A stretch of DNA of 64,000 nt, from contig NZ_RQXW01000003.1 of the NCBI RefSeq assembly GCF_003957515.1, forward strand, positions 124,001 to 188,000. The letters run 5' to 3'. Positions 9,417-18,149 of this stretch are shown piece by piece. The stretch's first letter is position 1. Each line of letters starts with the position of its first letter. The notes under the pieces were generated by a model. That model ran no database searches, was not told where the DNA came from, and saw only the letters and a program-made list of their open reading frames with translations. This DNA is from Amphritea opalescens. Its GTDB lineage: Bacteria > Pseudomonadota > Gammaproteobacteria > Pseudomonadales > Balneatricaceae. Position numbers and translations under genes: made by a program.

Positions 9417-10091
9417 TTAACCTATTCGTTTAACATCAGTAAAGTCCACTGAGCCTGCATCGGTATTCACTTTCATACCGATACCATTCTGCCCGAGCGT
9501 GACGCTATTGACGTTGTAAGCAATATAGCTAGTCGCGGTTGCGTAATTACCGTCAACCTGCGCCTCAGCGACGACGCGATAATCACCCGCAGGGCGATCA
9601 CCCGCACTCCAAACAAAGTATTGATCACCGGCCGCTTGGCTACCCATCTCCACTTCATCGACAAGATTATTATTACTGTCGTAGATAGAAACCCGTAGAT
9701 TTTCAGTACTCACTGGCAACTCGACGACGCCTCGAATCTCACCGGACTCAGCCACTTGCGCCATATCTGTCTTGGCGTAGATGTCCTGACCAATCATCGA
9801 CGATGCCTGCAATGTCGCCTGACTCGACAGCAATGAAGCCGCCATCGTTTCCATAGTAGTGTTGAGCTTGGCGATATTTTCAACCGTACTCATGCTGGCA
9901 ATCTGCTGCATGAATTCGCTGGTTTCGGCCGGGCTAGTTGGATCCTGATTCTGTAGCTGCGCGATCATCAGCTTCATGAACATCTCGCTGTCTTCACTAC
10001 TACTGCTTGTCGTTGTGGTAGAACCACTCTGATTCTGCGCATTGATCTGATCGTAGATCGACTGCGTTCCTGTAACGTCGCTAACACTCAT
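9417..10091 (-). CDS. flgD: Flagellar hook assembly scaffold FlgD
   Basis: FlgD caps the growing hook and is lost from the finished structure. The 224-residue product has the N-terminal family signature FMKLMIAQLQNQDPTSPAET followed by EFMQQIASMSTVENI, and a C-terminal Ig-like domain with the SAGDRPAGDYRV segment. Length agrees with E. coli FlgD (231). It lies between flgC and flgE with short gaps. Confidence 0.95.
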   Translation of the reverse strand: MSVSDVTGTQSIYDQINAQNQSGSTTTTSSSSEDSEMFMKLMIAQLQNQDPTSPAETSEFMQQIASMSTVENIAKLNTTMETMAASLLSSQATLQASSMIGQDIYAKTDMAQVAESGEIRGVVELPVSTENLRVSIYDSNNNLVDEVEMGSQAAGDQYFVWSAGDRPAGDYRVVAEAQVDGNYATATSYIAYNVNSVTLGQNGIGMKVNTDAGSVDFTDVKRIG

Positions 10092-10121
10092 AACTTTTAC
10101 CTCTCTTCAGACCTTCTGCGC

Positions 10122-10556
10122 TTATTGCCCCAGGGTTAGCGCTCGCTGCATCATCTGTTTTGCCGTATTCATGATCTCAGCATTAATCTGAAAAGAGCGT
10201 GACGCCGAGATCATATCCGCCATCTCTTCAACAACATTGACATTGGGGTAGTAAACATAGCCGGTCTCATCCGCCATCGGATGATCTGGGTTGTATTCCG
10301 AACGCAGAGGCGCGTCACTTTCCACAATGCCGGAAATAGCCACACCCTGCCCAGCCTGCACACCCAAGGGCGCACTCCCCGGCTGAGTGTTGGCCATCTC
10401 TTTTAGCTCAAATACGGGTTTTCGCGCACGATAGGTTTCACCGGCACTACTACTCACGCTCTCGGCATTGGCCATATTACTGGCCGTGGTATTCAGGCGC
10501 ACCGTTTGTGCGCTCATGGCTGAACCCGCTATATCAAAAACATTACCCAGAGACAT
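10122..10556 (-). CDS. flgC: Flagellar proximal rod protein FlgC
   Basis: FlgC is a proximal rod subunit. The 144-residue product has the axial N-terminus MSLGNVFDIAGSAMSAQTVR followed by LNTTASNMANAES, the conserved YYPNVNVVEEMADMISASRS segment and a C-terminal helix. The flgB stop is 3 bases upstream of its ATG, so translation is probably coupled. Confidence 0.96.
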   Translation of the reverse strand: MSLGNVFDIAGSAMSAQTVRLNTTASNMANAESVSSSAGETYRARKPVFELKEMANTQPGSAPLGVQAGQGVAISGIVESDAPLRSEYNPDHPMADETGYVYYPNVNVVEEMADMISASRSFQINAEIMNTAKQMMQRALTLGQ

Positions 10557-10558
10557 GA

Positions 10559-10960
10559 TTACTCACCCTTAATCGCGCTAGTTAAGCCTTTAAATTTATT
10601 ATTCAGAAACTGAAACGATGCCTGATAATCAATTGCATTTTCGGTATATCGCGCCATTTCTGCCTGCACATCCACCGTATTGCCATCCACACTCGGCTGG
10701 CTGGGTATGCGATACATTAACTCTGACGCATAGTCCGCGCTGATTAAGCCGGTGCTGTGTTCATCACTCGTACGGCTCATCTGCAAAGGCTGCTGACCAC
10801 CCTGAACACCCTGTAAAACACTTTCGAAGTCGATGTCCCGAGCCTTGTAATTCGGGGTATCACTGTTGGCAATATTATTGGCCAAAATTTCGGCACGTTG
10901 AATTCTTACGCCTACGGCTTTTTCATGAATTCCCAGTGCGTTATCAAAACTAATGGCCAT
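10559..10960 (-). CDS. flgB: Flagellar proximal rod protein FlgB
   Basis: FlgB is the most proximal rod subunit. The 133-residue product has the family motif RAEILANNIANSDTPNYKAR near the N-terminus and the C-terminal YTENAIDYQASFQFLNNKFK segment. It is the first gene of flgBCDE, preceded by a GGGAGG ribosome-binding site and a sigma-54 promoter. Confidence 0.96.
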   Translation of the reverse strand: MAISFDNALGIHEKAVGVRIQRAEILANNIANSDTPNYKARDIDFESVLQGVQGGQQPLQMSRTSDEHSTGLISADYASELMYRIPSQPSVDGNTVDVQAEMARYTENAIDYQASFQFLNNKFKGLTSAIKGE

Positions 10961-10996
10961 CGATTTGCCTCCCAGTGTTTACTTGCATAGGTATAA

Positions 10997-11012
10997 TGCA
11001 AAACTAATACCA
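10997..11012 (-). promoter_or_regulatory. Sigma-54 promoter of flgBCDE
   Basis: On the minus strand this reads TGGTATTAGTTTTGCA, with the essential GG and GC dinucleotides at correct -24/-12 spacing and a full TTTTGCA -12 block. The predicted start is about 25 bases before the flgB ATG. It is less perfect in the -24 block than the flgF promoter. Confidence 0.72.
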
Positions 11013-11063
11013 GAATATAAATTTCATTAAAATACAGCGAGTTAAAATCATTGCCATACCAAA

Positions 11064-11122
11064 GCGGCAACCGTTAACCGGATAACAGCGGCAAAGCGGC
11101 AAGACGACAGAGAGGGCGGCAA
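11064..11122. promoter_or_regulatory. Four GCGGCAA repeats, candidate enhancer for the flgB promoter
   Basis: GCGGCAA occurs at 11064-11070, 11088-11094, 11096-11102 and 11116-11122, all in the same direction. The cluster lies roughly 75-135 bases upstream of the predicted flgB start, a normal distance for a sigma-54 enhancer. The same heptamer is present twice in the flgF leader. The bound protein (FlrC/FleR type) is inferred. Confidence 0.5.
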
Positions 11123-11191
11123 GGCAACGGATCAATCACCCGAACGCGTTACTTGCCTAAGATGGAGATAGACGTAAATCAGAAAAGGAAT

Positions 11192-12067
11192 TTATTTAGC
11201 TTTATAGATAATGCCAGGACGGCAGTGAACCATATCAAACAGATCGTTGAGGTTCCCGATAGATTCAGACGCCCCCAGCAACAAATAACCACCGGGTTTC
11301 AGTACCTTATGAATCTTTCTCAAAATATCACTTTTGCGCTCTGTGGAAAAATAGATCAACACATTACGACAAAAAACAATATCGCAGGGACCGATACCCG
11401 GATAATCACCCAGCAGGTTCAGTTCTTTAAAGATCACCCGCTGCTTGACCTTTGGCATCAACCTCCAAACATCTTCAGCGCTGGGTTCAAAAAACCTTTT
11501 TAAGCGATCTTGAGATAACCCCCGACCCAGTGCCAGCATCTCATATTCGGCCAGCCGTGCCTGTTCAAGCACACGGGTAGAAATATCGGTGGCGATAATC
11601 TCTTCACCTAATCTAAAGGTGCCTGGATGTGCGCTCTTAAACTCATCAATGATCATACTGATCGAGTAGGGTTCTTGGCCGGTTGAACAGGCCGCCGACC
11701 AGATTTTTAATCGCTGCGAAGACGCGTTAACCGCCAGCTCCGGCAGTAGCTTATCTTTTAAAATCGCGTAGGGGTGATTATCACGAAACCAGAGTGTTTC
11801 GTTGGTGGTCATCGCATTAATGACCTGCTCTTTAAGACGGCTGTTACCCGGGTGCGCCAATACCGTCGTCAGTTGACCCAGTGAGTTATATTCGCCTTCA
11901 ATAAGAATTTTGCCGAGCCGGCTTTCAACCAGATATTGCTTATGTTTTGCCAACAGAATGCCGCAAGCTTTCTCGAGAAATAGACAAAACTGATCGAACT
12001 CGGGTTGAGTGATGCTTATTTTCTTATCATTCAGCGTCATGCCCTCATGTTTCTTTGAGTGACTCAC
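11192..12067 (-). CDS. cheR: Chemotaxis protein methyltransferase CheR
   Basis: CheR transfers methyl groups from S-adenosylmethionine to glutamates of chemoreceptors in the adaptation arm of chemotaxis. The 291-residue product has the N-terminal all-alpha domain and the SAM-binding segment KIWSAACSTGQEPYSISMII (about residues 120-139), then CDIVFCRNVLIYFS and the C-terminal GGYLLLGASES. The start is a GTG overlapping the cheV stop (GTGA), with an alternative ATG at 12040. The cheV-cheR pair between flgA and flgB is typical of Vibrio and Pseudomonas. Confidence 0.95.
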   Translation of the reverse strand: MSHSKKHEGMTLNDKKISITQPEFDQFCLFLEKACGILLAKHKQYLVESRLGKILIEGEYNSLGQLTTVLAHPGNSRLKEQVINAMTTNETLWFRDNHPYAILKDKLLPELAVNASSQRLKIWSAACSTGQEPYSISMIIDEFKSAHPGTFRLGEEIIATDISTRVLEQARLAEYEMLALGRGLSQDRLKRFFEPSAEDVWRLMPKVKQRVIFKELNLLGDYPGIGPCDIVFCRNVLIYFSTERKSDILRKIHKVLKPGGYLLLGASESIGNLNDLFDMVHCRPGIIYKAK

Positions 12068-12999
12068 CCCTCGATTGACTCGATTCGCTTAATCACAGCA
12101 TCCGCCAATTCATCTGGATTAAACTTACCGATAAAAGCATCCGCACCCACACGTTTAACCATCGCCAAATTAAAGCGTCCACTCAAAGAGCTATGTAACA
12201 TAACATACAAGGACCTTAAGCGGATGTCCTCACGAATTCGTTTAACCAGTGTATAGCCATCCATCTGAGGCATCTCGATATCAGAAATAACCATGAGGAA
12301 GGTGTCGGTTAGTTTTTGCTCTTTATCGGCTAACTGCGTCAACATATCCAACGCTGCCTGACCATCATTCGCCGTCACCACATTGATATTCAGGTTCTCT
12401 AACGCTTTTTTCACCTGTGTTCGGGCAACGCTCGAATCGTCGACCACCAAAATACGGTAGCCTGACGCACTCTTTTTCACACTGTCGGTGATGGTGGTTG
12501 ATTTCAGATCCGTGCTCACCGGAATTAGATCAGCCAACACCTGTTCAACATCTAGAATCTCAATTAAACCACCCTCAAACTGAACCACAGCGGTCAGGTA
12601 GTTCTTCTCTTTGGTTTCGATGGGCGGTGGACTGACCTGATCCCATTTAGCCGGTAGAATACGATCAACATTACGCACTAAGAAGGCTAAAACACGGCGG
12701 TTATACTCGGACACAATCAAGAAACAATCCAGCCGCTCCTGTGCATCAACGGGCGTACCACCAATCGCTTGAGACAGATCGATCACCGGAATGGTTTCAC
12801 CGCGAATATGCGCCAGCCCCTTCAAGGCGGTTGTCTGTTTAGGAATGCCGGTTAGCTCAGGACAGGTTAGAACTTCACGGACCTTGAAGACATTGATACC
12901 ATAAATTTGGTCATCATTGAGTCCGAACAAAAGCAGTTCAAGACGGTTTTGTCCCGCCATATTGGTACGTTGGTTTACAGTACTGTTTATACCTGACAT
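12064..12999 (-). CDS. cheV: Chemotaxis coupling protein CheV (CheW domain plus receiver)
   Basis: CheV couples receptors to CheA and has a phosphorylatable receiver. The product has an N-terminal CheW-like domain (LELLLFGLNDDQIYGINVFK then VREVLTCPELTGIPKQ, HIRGETIPVIDL) and a C-terminal receiver with the acidic pair in RILVVDDSSVAR, phosphoacceptor Asp in VISDIEMPQMDGYTL and the Lys near the end (FIGKFNPDEL). The open frame extends to 13062, but that would overlap the flgA start; the ATG at 12999, preceded by AGAGAG, gives the usual length (311 residues). Confidence 0.94.
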   Translation of the reverse strand: MSGINSTVNQRTNMAGQNRLELLLFGLNDDQIYGINVFKVREVLTCPELTGIPKQTTALKGLAHIRGETIPVIDLSQAIGGTPVDAQERLDCFLIVSEYNRRVLAFLVRNVDRILPAKWDQVSPPPIETKEKNYLTAVVQFEGGLIEILDVEQVLADLIPVSTDLKSTTITDSVKKSASGYRILVVDDSSVARTQVKKALENLNINVVTANDGQAALDMLTQLADKEQKLTDTFLMVISDIEMPQMDGYTLVKRIREDIRLRSLYVMLHSSLSGRFNLAMVKRVGADAFIGKFNPDELADAVIKRIESIEG

Positions 13000-13061
13000 G
13001 ATGCTCTCTGTGCTAAGCGTTACCTGAACATTGACAACCTGATTGCAATAACAAGGTTGCA

Positions 13062-13784
13062 ATGAGAACTTCTGGATTCAGCGTGAAAAAATATACATTC
13101 TCCACAATAATCACTCTTATAGCTATGTTAGCCGTGCCAGTAAAGGGCGCACTGGCAGAAGATTCGCTTTTAATCTCCCAACAAGCACAACAATACCTAG
13201 AAAAACAGTATCAAATTAGTCAGCCGATGGCCCGTACTATCGTCAAAGTAAAGCCTCTAGCCAAAACCCTAGAGAGACGTCATTGCAATGAACCCATCAC
13301 CATTACCCACGCGCCTAGTAGAGCGAATCGCATATCCGCCAAAGCGATCTGCCATCAACCTGCGTGGACGATTTACCTATCGGCAACGGTAGAGCAATGG
13401 CTGCCGATCGTTCTTACCAGTCGAGCGTTAAGAAAAGGCACCATTTTGGGAGATTCTGATATTTATCTCAAAGCATTTGATATCAAACGCATCACATCGA
13501 CCTATTTTACCAATCCCGGCGAACTCATTGGCCGAGAGCTAAAACGCTCAATTGCCGCTAACCAGGTCATCTCGCCCTCACAGGTTGAAAAAAAGCTGCT
13601 GGTCCGCAAAGGTGATGTCGTTTATATTCAAGCGAACAAAGGGCCAATGTCTGTACGGGTGACCGGCACCGCCCAACAAGACGGCTCCCTTGGTGAACAG
13701 ATATCGGTTATCAACAACCGCTCAGGCAAGCGGGTTTACGCTTATGTCAAAAGCCAAGGTGTAGTCTCGGTTAATGGCCGCTAA
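13062..13784 (+). CDS. flgA: FlgA: periplasmic chaperone for P-ring assembly
   Basis: FlgA helps FlgI polymerise into the P ring. The 240-residue product has an N-terminal signal peptide (TIITLIAMLAVPVKGALAE) and a SAF-type domain (PIVLTSRALRKGTILGDSDI) with the C-terminal beta-clip segment QQDGSLGEQISVINNRSGKR. It is divergent from cheV; the shared gap is only about 60 bases. A TGACAACCTGATTGCA sequence resembles a sigma-54 site but lacks one of the essential G residues, so its promoter is left open. Confidence 0.93.
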   Translation: MRTSGFSVKKYTFSTIITLIAMLAVPVKGALAEDSLLISQQAQQYLEKQYQISQPMARTIVKVKPLAKTLERRHCNEPITITHAPSRANRISAKAICHQPAWTIYLSATVEQWLPIVLTSRALRKGTILGDSDIYLKAFDIKRITSTYFTNPGELIGRELKRSIAANQVISPSQVEKKLLVRKGDVVYIQANKGPMSVRVTGTAQQDGSLGEQISVINNRSGKRVYAYVKSQGVVSVNGR

Positions 13785-13846
13785 CAGCCCCTCGCGGGCC
13801 GATATATGAACTGCTATACTAAGGCCATTATTTTTATAAATACTGT

Positions 13847-13873
13847 TAAAGTTTCCCATCGACTCGCCGATAG
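13847..13873 (+). promoter_or_regulatory. Sigma-28 (FliA) promoter of flgMN
   Basis: TAAAGTTT, 11 bases, then GCCGATAG: the -35 is identical to the FliA consensus, the spacing is exact, and the -10 differs from GCCGATAA in one base. The start falls about 25 bases before the flgM ATG. This places flgM in the late, self-limiting class. Confidence 0.93.
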
Positions 13874-13903
13874 CTGTATGTAGAACAGTATGAGGACCAG
13901 AAA

Positions 13904-14224
13904 ATGGTTATTGATATCACGGGTTTAACGTCTTCTTCTCAGGCGACTAACTCTCGTGCCAAGGTAAATGAACAACCTGCAGCCGAGAGTGGCACATCGC
14001 AATCACAGACACCTGCGGCGGAATCTACACGCTCGTCTGGCGTTAGCTTGAGCGCGGCTGCACAGGCTGTGCAAAAGAGTGCGGGGGAAGTAGCTGAAGG
14101 AGGCTTCACCGTTAACGAACAGAAAGTCGCTGATCTGAAGGCCGCTATTGATAGTGGTAGTTATCAGATTGATTACGAGAGCACTGCTCGCAACCTGTTC
14201 CAGCTCGAAAGTCTGCTGGACTAA
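13904..14224 (+). CDS. flgM: Anti-sigma-28 factor FlgM
   Basis: FlgM binds and inhibits FliA until the hook is complete, when it is exported. The 106-residue product has a Ser/Ala/Thr-rich disordered N-terminal half and the conserved C-terminal FliA-binding region VADLKAAIDSGSYQIDYEST ending LFQLESLLD. It has a GAGG ribosome-binding site and its own sigma-28 promoter. Confidence 0.95.
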   Translation: MVIDITGLTSSSQATNSRAKVNEQPAAESGTSQSQTPAAESTRSSGVSLSAAAQAVQKSAGEVAEGGFTVNEQKVADLKAAIDSGSYQIDYESTARNLFQLESLLD

Positions 14225-14242
14225 TATCGGGATCACACGATT

Positions 14243-14734
14243 GTGACAAATCCGCTACCCTCTCTCGACCAAATAAATGCCCTGACTCTTCAGGGCATTA
14301 CTTTGCTAACAACTCTCAATGAGTTGCTCGATGCCGAATATAAGGCACTGCAACAACGAGAAGTTGAGCAACTACAAACCTTGGTCGACAATAAAACAGC
14401 GGTGTTGCTCCAATTAGAAGAGAACAATCAGGCCCGTAATCAATGTTTTGGCGCGGCCGGTATCTCCCCCGATAAAGCAGGCTTAACCGACTACCAAGCC
14501 CGCTTAACCGATGCAGAAGGCTTATCATTCAAAGCTCATTGGAGTGAACTCGAGCAGATACTGCGACAGGTGAATGATAAAAACAAACGCAATGAAATAG
14601 TTATCTCGCGTAACAGCCGCAATCTGGAACAGCTGATGAACATCCTCAGAGGACAGAACCAGAAAAACACTCTCTATAATCAGAGTGGTGGAAAGGGCAA
14701 CTACGCAGCGCAAAACAGCCTCGGAAAAGCCTGA
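14243..14734 (+). CDS. flgN: FlgN: export chaperone for FlgK and FlgL
   Basis: FlgN is a small helical cytoplasmic chaperone that escorts hook-associated proteins to the export gate. The 163-residue product is almost all predicted helix and carries TTLNELLDAEYKALQQREVE followed by LQTLVDNKTAVLLQLEENN, typical of the family, and a disordered C-terminus. It begins with GTG, 18 bases after flgM, and is co-transcribed with it. Confidence 0.9.
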   Translation: MTNPLPSLDQINALTLQGITLLTTLNELLDAEYKALQQREVEQLQTLVDNKTAVLLQLEENNQARNQCFGAAGISPDKAGLTDYQARLTDAEGLSFKAHWSELEQILRQVNDKNKRNEIVISRNSRNLEQLMNILRGQNQKNTLYNQSGGKGNYAAQNSLGKA

Positions 14735-15124
14735 TTCTTTACCATTCCTGCCAGCACTAAAGCACAAACCGCACCGGTCATATTCACAGCCGAACCAGAC
14801 AGCATCATTTTCATGAAGCCTCAGCATCGCCAGAAAAGATATTTCCCATCTAATCCTCGTCATCTAAAATTTGTTTGCCATAGTTAACCAACACTTGACC
14901 ATCAGGCTAACGATGTGACCGATTGCGTCTAATGTGGCGACTCGATGAAGCAAGGCTAAGCAAGGCAGTGATTCCCACTTATCCCCGATGCCCCCTCTAA
15001 TGAAAGCATGACTATTTGCAGCATATTAACGTTTGTATGGGGAAGACGCTTTTCCAATGCGCCCAAAACACTTAAAATGAAGCCATTTGCTCACGCCAAT
15101 TCACCACTACTCAGAGCCCCATTA
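14735..15124. other. Intergenic region between flgN and osmF
   Basis: About 390 bases without a supported gene. An in-frame extension of osmF back to 15008 has no ribosome-binding site. The minus strand has a short open stretch that runs antisense into flgN and shows no recognisable domain. No clear terminator or promoter was found, although the osmF promoter must lie here. Confidence 0.5.
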
Positions 15125-16033
15125 ATGAACATTAAATATGCTATTGCCGCTGTCAGCATCAGCTTTGCAGTGACCACTACTGTACAAGCCGACATTGTGG
15201 TTTCATCCAAAATCGACACCGAAGGCGGCTTACTGGGTAATGTCATCGCCCTTGCACTAGAAGATGCCGGTTTACCGGTTGAACGTCGCTTGCAACTAGG
15301 CGCAACCCAAGTCATTCGTGAAGCACTGCTGGCTGATCAGATTGATATCTACCCAGAATACACCGGCAATGCGGCTTACTTTTTTAATGAAGCTGACAGC
15401 GACGTCTGGAAAGATGCCAAAGCGGCTCACGCGCGCGCGGCTGAATTAGATGCTGAAAAAAACCACCTGACTTGGCTAAAATCCGCACCCGCCAACAACA
15501 CCTGGGCGATCGCCTTGACAGGAAAAGTCGCTGCGCAACATAAACTGACCACCATGTCAGAGTTCGGCGCTTGGGTCGCTAATGGCGGTGAAGTAAAGCT
15601 AGCGGCATCAACCGAATTTGTTTCTTCACCTGCGGTATTACCCGCAATGCAGAAAGCGTATCAGTTTAAGTTAACTCCTGATCAAACCGTGGTGTTGGCT
15701 GGCGGCGATACTGCCGCAACGATTCAAGCAGCGGCGCGTGGTACTTCCGGCGTGAATGCGGCCATGGCTTACGGTACTGACGGTGGCGTTGGTGCAACGG
15801 GCTTAGTCGTCATGGTTGACGATAAAGGTGTGCAGCCTGTTTACGAACCGGCTCCCGTGGTTCGCGATGCCGTGCTAAAAGAATACCCTTCGATCCCCGA
15901 TGTGCTAAACCCGATTTTTGAAGGACTGGACATGGCGACACTGCAAAAGCTGAACGGTCGCATCCAAGTCAATGGCGAACCTGCTGAAGCAGTGGCGCGC
16001 GACTACCTGACCAAAACTGGCGTATTGGACTAA
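15125..16033 (+). CDS. osmF: Osmoprotectant ABC transporter substrate-binding protein (OsmF/YehZ type)
   Basis: This is the periplasmic binding component of an OpuC/YehZYXW-type importer for betaine-like compounds. From the ATG at 15125 it has a signal peptide (MNIKYAIAAVSISFAVTTTV then QA) and a mature domain with VVSSKIDTEGGLLGNVIALA and the ligand-pocket region DIYPEYTGNAAYFF. Length (302) matches E. coli OsmF (305). A longer frame from 15008 would place the signal peptide inside the protein, so I rejected it. It heads a four-gene operon whose order is the same as osmF-yehYXW. Confidence 0.87.
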   Translation: MNIKYAIAAVSISFAVTTTVQADIVVSSKIDTEGGLLGNVIALALEDAGLPVERRLQLGATQVIREALLADQIDIYPEYTGNAAYFFNEADSDVWKDAKAAHARAAELDAEKNHLTWLKSAPANNTWAIALTGKVAAQHKLTTMSEFGAWVANGGEVKLAASTEFVSSPAVLPAMQKAYQFKLTPDQTVVLAGGDTAATIQAAARGTSGVNAAMAYGTDGGVGATGLVVMVDDKGVQPVYEPAPVVRDAVLKEYPSIPDVLNPIFEGLDMATLQKLNGRIQVNGEPAEAVARDYLTKTGVLD

Positions 16034-16041
16034 TCCCAACT

Positions 16042-17217
16042 GTGAAATCCGTGCGAGCAGCAGAACTCAGACTATCCCTACCAGGCCTGCTGCTCGCAGC
16101 GCTCGGTTTTCTTGCCTTGCTCGCGCCGTTTATGACGTTAGCCGCCAACAGAATCGTTGCGGGTGAAGGCTTAACTGCTTGGCATCTGGCAGGGCCTGAT
16201 GTCACCCTGCCAGGTTTGATCGCCATCGTTTCCGGTTTGATTCTTGGCCTGTTTGCCGCATGGCCTAAGGCACGTTTGATCGGTGCAACCCTTGGACTAG
16301 CAGGGATCGTTTGGCTACTTTCCCAGAGCGCTTCACCCTTGCTGGAAGGCGCTGGAGAGTACGCGCGGGTTTCGCCGGGATTAGGATTCTGGTGCTTATT
16401 AGCCGTGCTGATGTTAGTCATGGCCGACGCAATAACCAGCCTTTCTCCTGGCCCACGAACGCGCATTGCTTTGTTAGCATCGATGCTCGGGTTACTGGCC
16501 ATCGTACTAGGCACCGGCTTGCTATCTGACCTCTCGATCATGCAAGAATACGCCAGTCGCAAAGACGCTTTTCACGCCGCGGCACTGCGCCATCTGACAC
16601 TTGCCTTTGGCTCACTAGCCTCTGCTACGGCTATCGGCATTCCTCTCGGCATACTCTGCTATCACGGCCCGAGATTGCGTAAAATTGCACTTCCCGTGCT
16701 GAGCTTTCTGCAAACCATTCCATCGCTAGCGATGTTCGGCATTATGATTCCGTTGCTAGGTTGGGTGGCTAATAGCTATCCCGCCGCCAAAGCGATGGGG
16801 ATTGCTGGTGTAGGATTTGCACCCGCCTTTTTAGCTTTACTGCTTTATTCCTTATTACCGGTGGTGGCCAATATGGTCGCTGGGCTGCAAAGCACGCCAG
16901 AGAAAGCACGGGATGCCGCACGGGGCATGGGAATGACAACATGGCAACTGCTGATGCGTGTTGAATTGCCGCTTGGATTGCCCGTGATTCTAGCCGGACT
17001 GCGCATTGCCTTAGTACAGAACATTGGACTCGCCGTGATTGCCGGATTGATCGGTGGCGGCGGTTTTGGCACCTTCGTATTCCAAGGCCTTAATCAAACC
17101 GCCACCGACCTGATATTACTCGGCGCATTGCCCACCGTGGCACTGGCATTGACGGCTGCCATTCTGATGGATGTGCTGGTCGAACTGACCAACCCGACTC
17201 CAAGGAAAGCATCGTGA
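16042..17217 (+). CDS. yehY: Osmoprotectant ABC transporter permease (YehY type)
   Basis: This is an inner-membrane permease with two parts: about 180 residues of N-terminal transmembrane segments (for example LLLAALGFLALLAPFMTLAA) and a C-terminal BPD-type permease domain carrying the EAA-like loop DAARGMGMTTWQLLMRVELP. The 391-residue length fits YehY (385) rather than the shorter YehW. It starts with GTG 8 bases after osmF and its stop overlaps the start of the ATPase gene. Confidence 0.86.
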   Translation: MKSVRAAELRLSLPGLLLAALGFLALLAPFMTLAANRIVAGEGLTAWHLAGPDVTLPGLIAIVSGLILGLFAAWPKARLIGATLGLAGIVWLLSQSASPLLEGAGEYARVSPGLGFWCLLAVLMLVMADAITSLSPGPRTRIALLASMLGLLAIVLGTGLLSDLSIMQEYASRKDAFHAAALRHLTLAFGSLASATAIGIPLGILCYHGPRLRKIALPVLSFLQTIPSLAMFGIMIPLLGWVANSYPAAKAMGIAGVGFAPAFLALLLYSLLPVVANMVAGLQSTPEKARDAARGMGMTTWQLLMRVELPLGLPVILAGLRIALVQNIGLAVIAGLIGGGGFGTFVFQGLNQTATDLILLGALPTVALALTAAILMDVLVELTNPTPRKAS

Positions 17218-18149
17218 TCGAGATCGATAAGATAAGCAAAACCTATGATGGTGTAACGGCGGTAGATGAGGTTTCGATGGTGGTTGATACGGCCACGATT
17301 ACCGTGATTGTGGGTACGTCTGGTTCCGGAAAAACAACTTTGCTGCGTATGATTAATCGTCTTGTCGAGCCAAGCTCCGGCGAGGTGCGCATTAACGGAG
17401 AAGCCACCCATACGGTAGCAAAAACCTCACTGAGACGGCGTATCGGCTATGCCATCCAAGGTCATGGTTTATTCCCACATTACACCGTCGCACGCAATAT
17501 CGGAACCGTGCCAACACTGCTCGATTGGTCGCAAGAAAAGATCGATACCCGTGTCGATGAGTTGTTGGATCTGTTTTCAATGCAGCCAGATAAATTTCGT
17601 GATCGCTACCCTGCGGAACTATCCGGTGGGCAGCAGCAACGCGTGGGGGTGGCTAGAGCGCTAGCTTCACGTCCTGATCTATTATTGATGGATGAACCGT
17701 TTGGCGCACTCGACCCCATCATCCGAGCTCATGCTCAGAAAGATCTGCGGCATATACAGCGCACGCTGGGCTCTACGATTATGTTGGTCACTCATGATAT
17801 GGAAGAAGCCATTCAACTAGGTGACCGAGTCGCGGTAATGGATGCCGGTCGACTAGTGCAATACGGCACACCTGCCGAGATTATCCAACAGCCTGCCACC
17901 GAATTTGTTGCCAAGATGGCGGGAGGTGTGGAGCGACCGCTGCGACTTTTATCTTTATATCCGGTCTCTGACATTATCGAAGAAGGGACAGCAGAGGGCG
18001 AGCCGCTAGATGCAAATACCTGCTTGCGGGATGCTCTCTCCATTTGCCTGTGGTCAGGTCGCGACGTATTGCCGGTTGTGAATGAAGGCGTGCCCGCTGG
18101 CCGCGTAACACTGGCAGCCATTCGCGCCCGCGCCGAAGGCCCGACATGA
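17214..18149 (+). CDS. yehX: Osmoprotectant ABC transporter ATPase (YehX type)
   Basis: This is the ATP-hydrolysing subunit. The 311-residue product has Walker A GTSGSGKTTLLRM (about residue 36), signature LSGGQQQRVGVARAL, Walker B LLLMDEPFGALDP and the His loop VTHDMEEAI. The tail after about residue 235 ends in a CBS-like segment (GRDVLPVVNEG), as in OpuCA/YehX proteins. GTG start overlaps the yehY stop as GTGA, and its own stop overlaps the next gene. Confidence 0.9.
   Translation: MIEIDKISKTYDGVTAVDEVSMVVDTATITVIVGTSGSGKTTLLRMINRLVEPSSGEVRINGEATHTVAKTSLRRRIGYAIQGHGLFPHYTVARNIGTVPTLLDWSQEKIDTRVDELLDLFSMQPDKFRDRYPAELSGGQQQRVGVARALASRPDLLLMDEPFGALDPIIRAHAQKDLRHIQRTLGSTIMLVTHDMEEAIQLGDRVAVMDAGRLVQYGTPAEIIQQPATEFVAKMAGGVERPLRLLSLYPVSDIIEEGTAEGEPLDANTCLRDALSICLWSGRDVLPVVNEGVPAGRVTLAAIRARAEGPT

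Noticed and set aside
11064-11122. GCGGCAA cluster as a CRISPR-like or satellite repeat
   Set aside because: Units are only 7 bases with irregular spacing; a regulatory site cluster is more plausible.
13033-13050. Sigma-54-like sequence upstream of flgA (TGACAACCTGATTGCA)
   Set aside because: The -24 element lacks the essential GG dinucleotide, so I do not call it a promoter.
14735-14863. Minus-strand frame ending antisense in flgN (MMLSGSAVNMTGAV...)
   Set aside because: Hydrophobic look suggested a membrane-protein remnant, but it is short, runs into flgN antisense and matches no family I know.
15008-15124. N-terminal extension of the osmF frame
   Set aside because: It would bury the signal peptide and has no ribosome-binding site; the ATG at 15125 fits the family.
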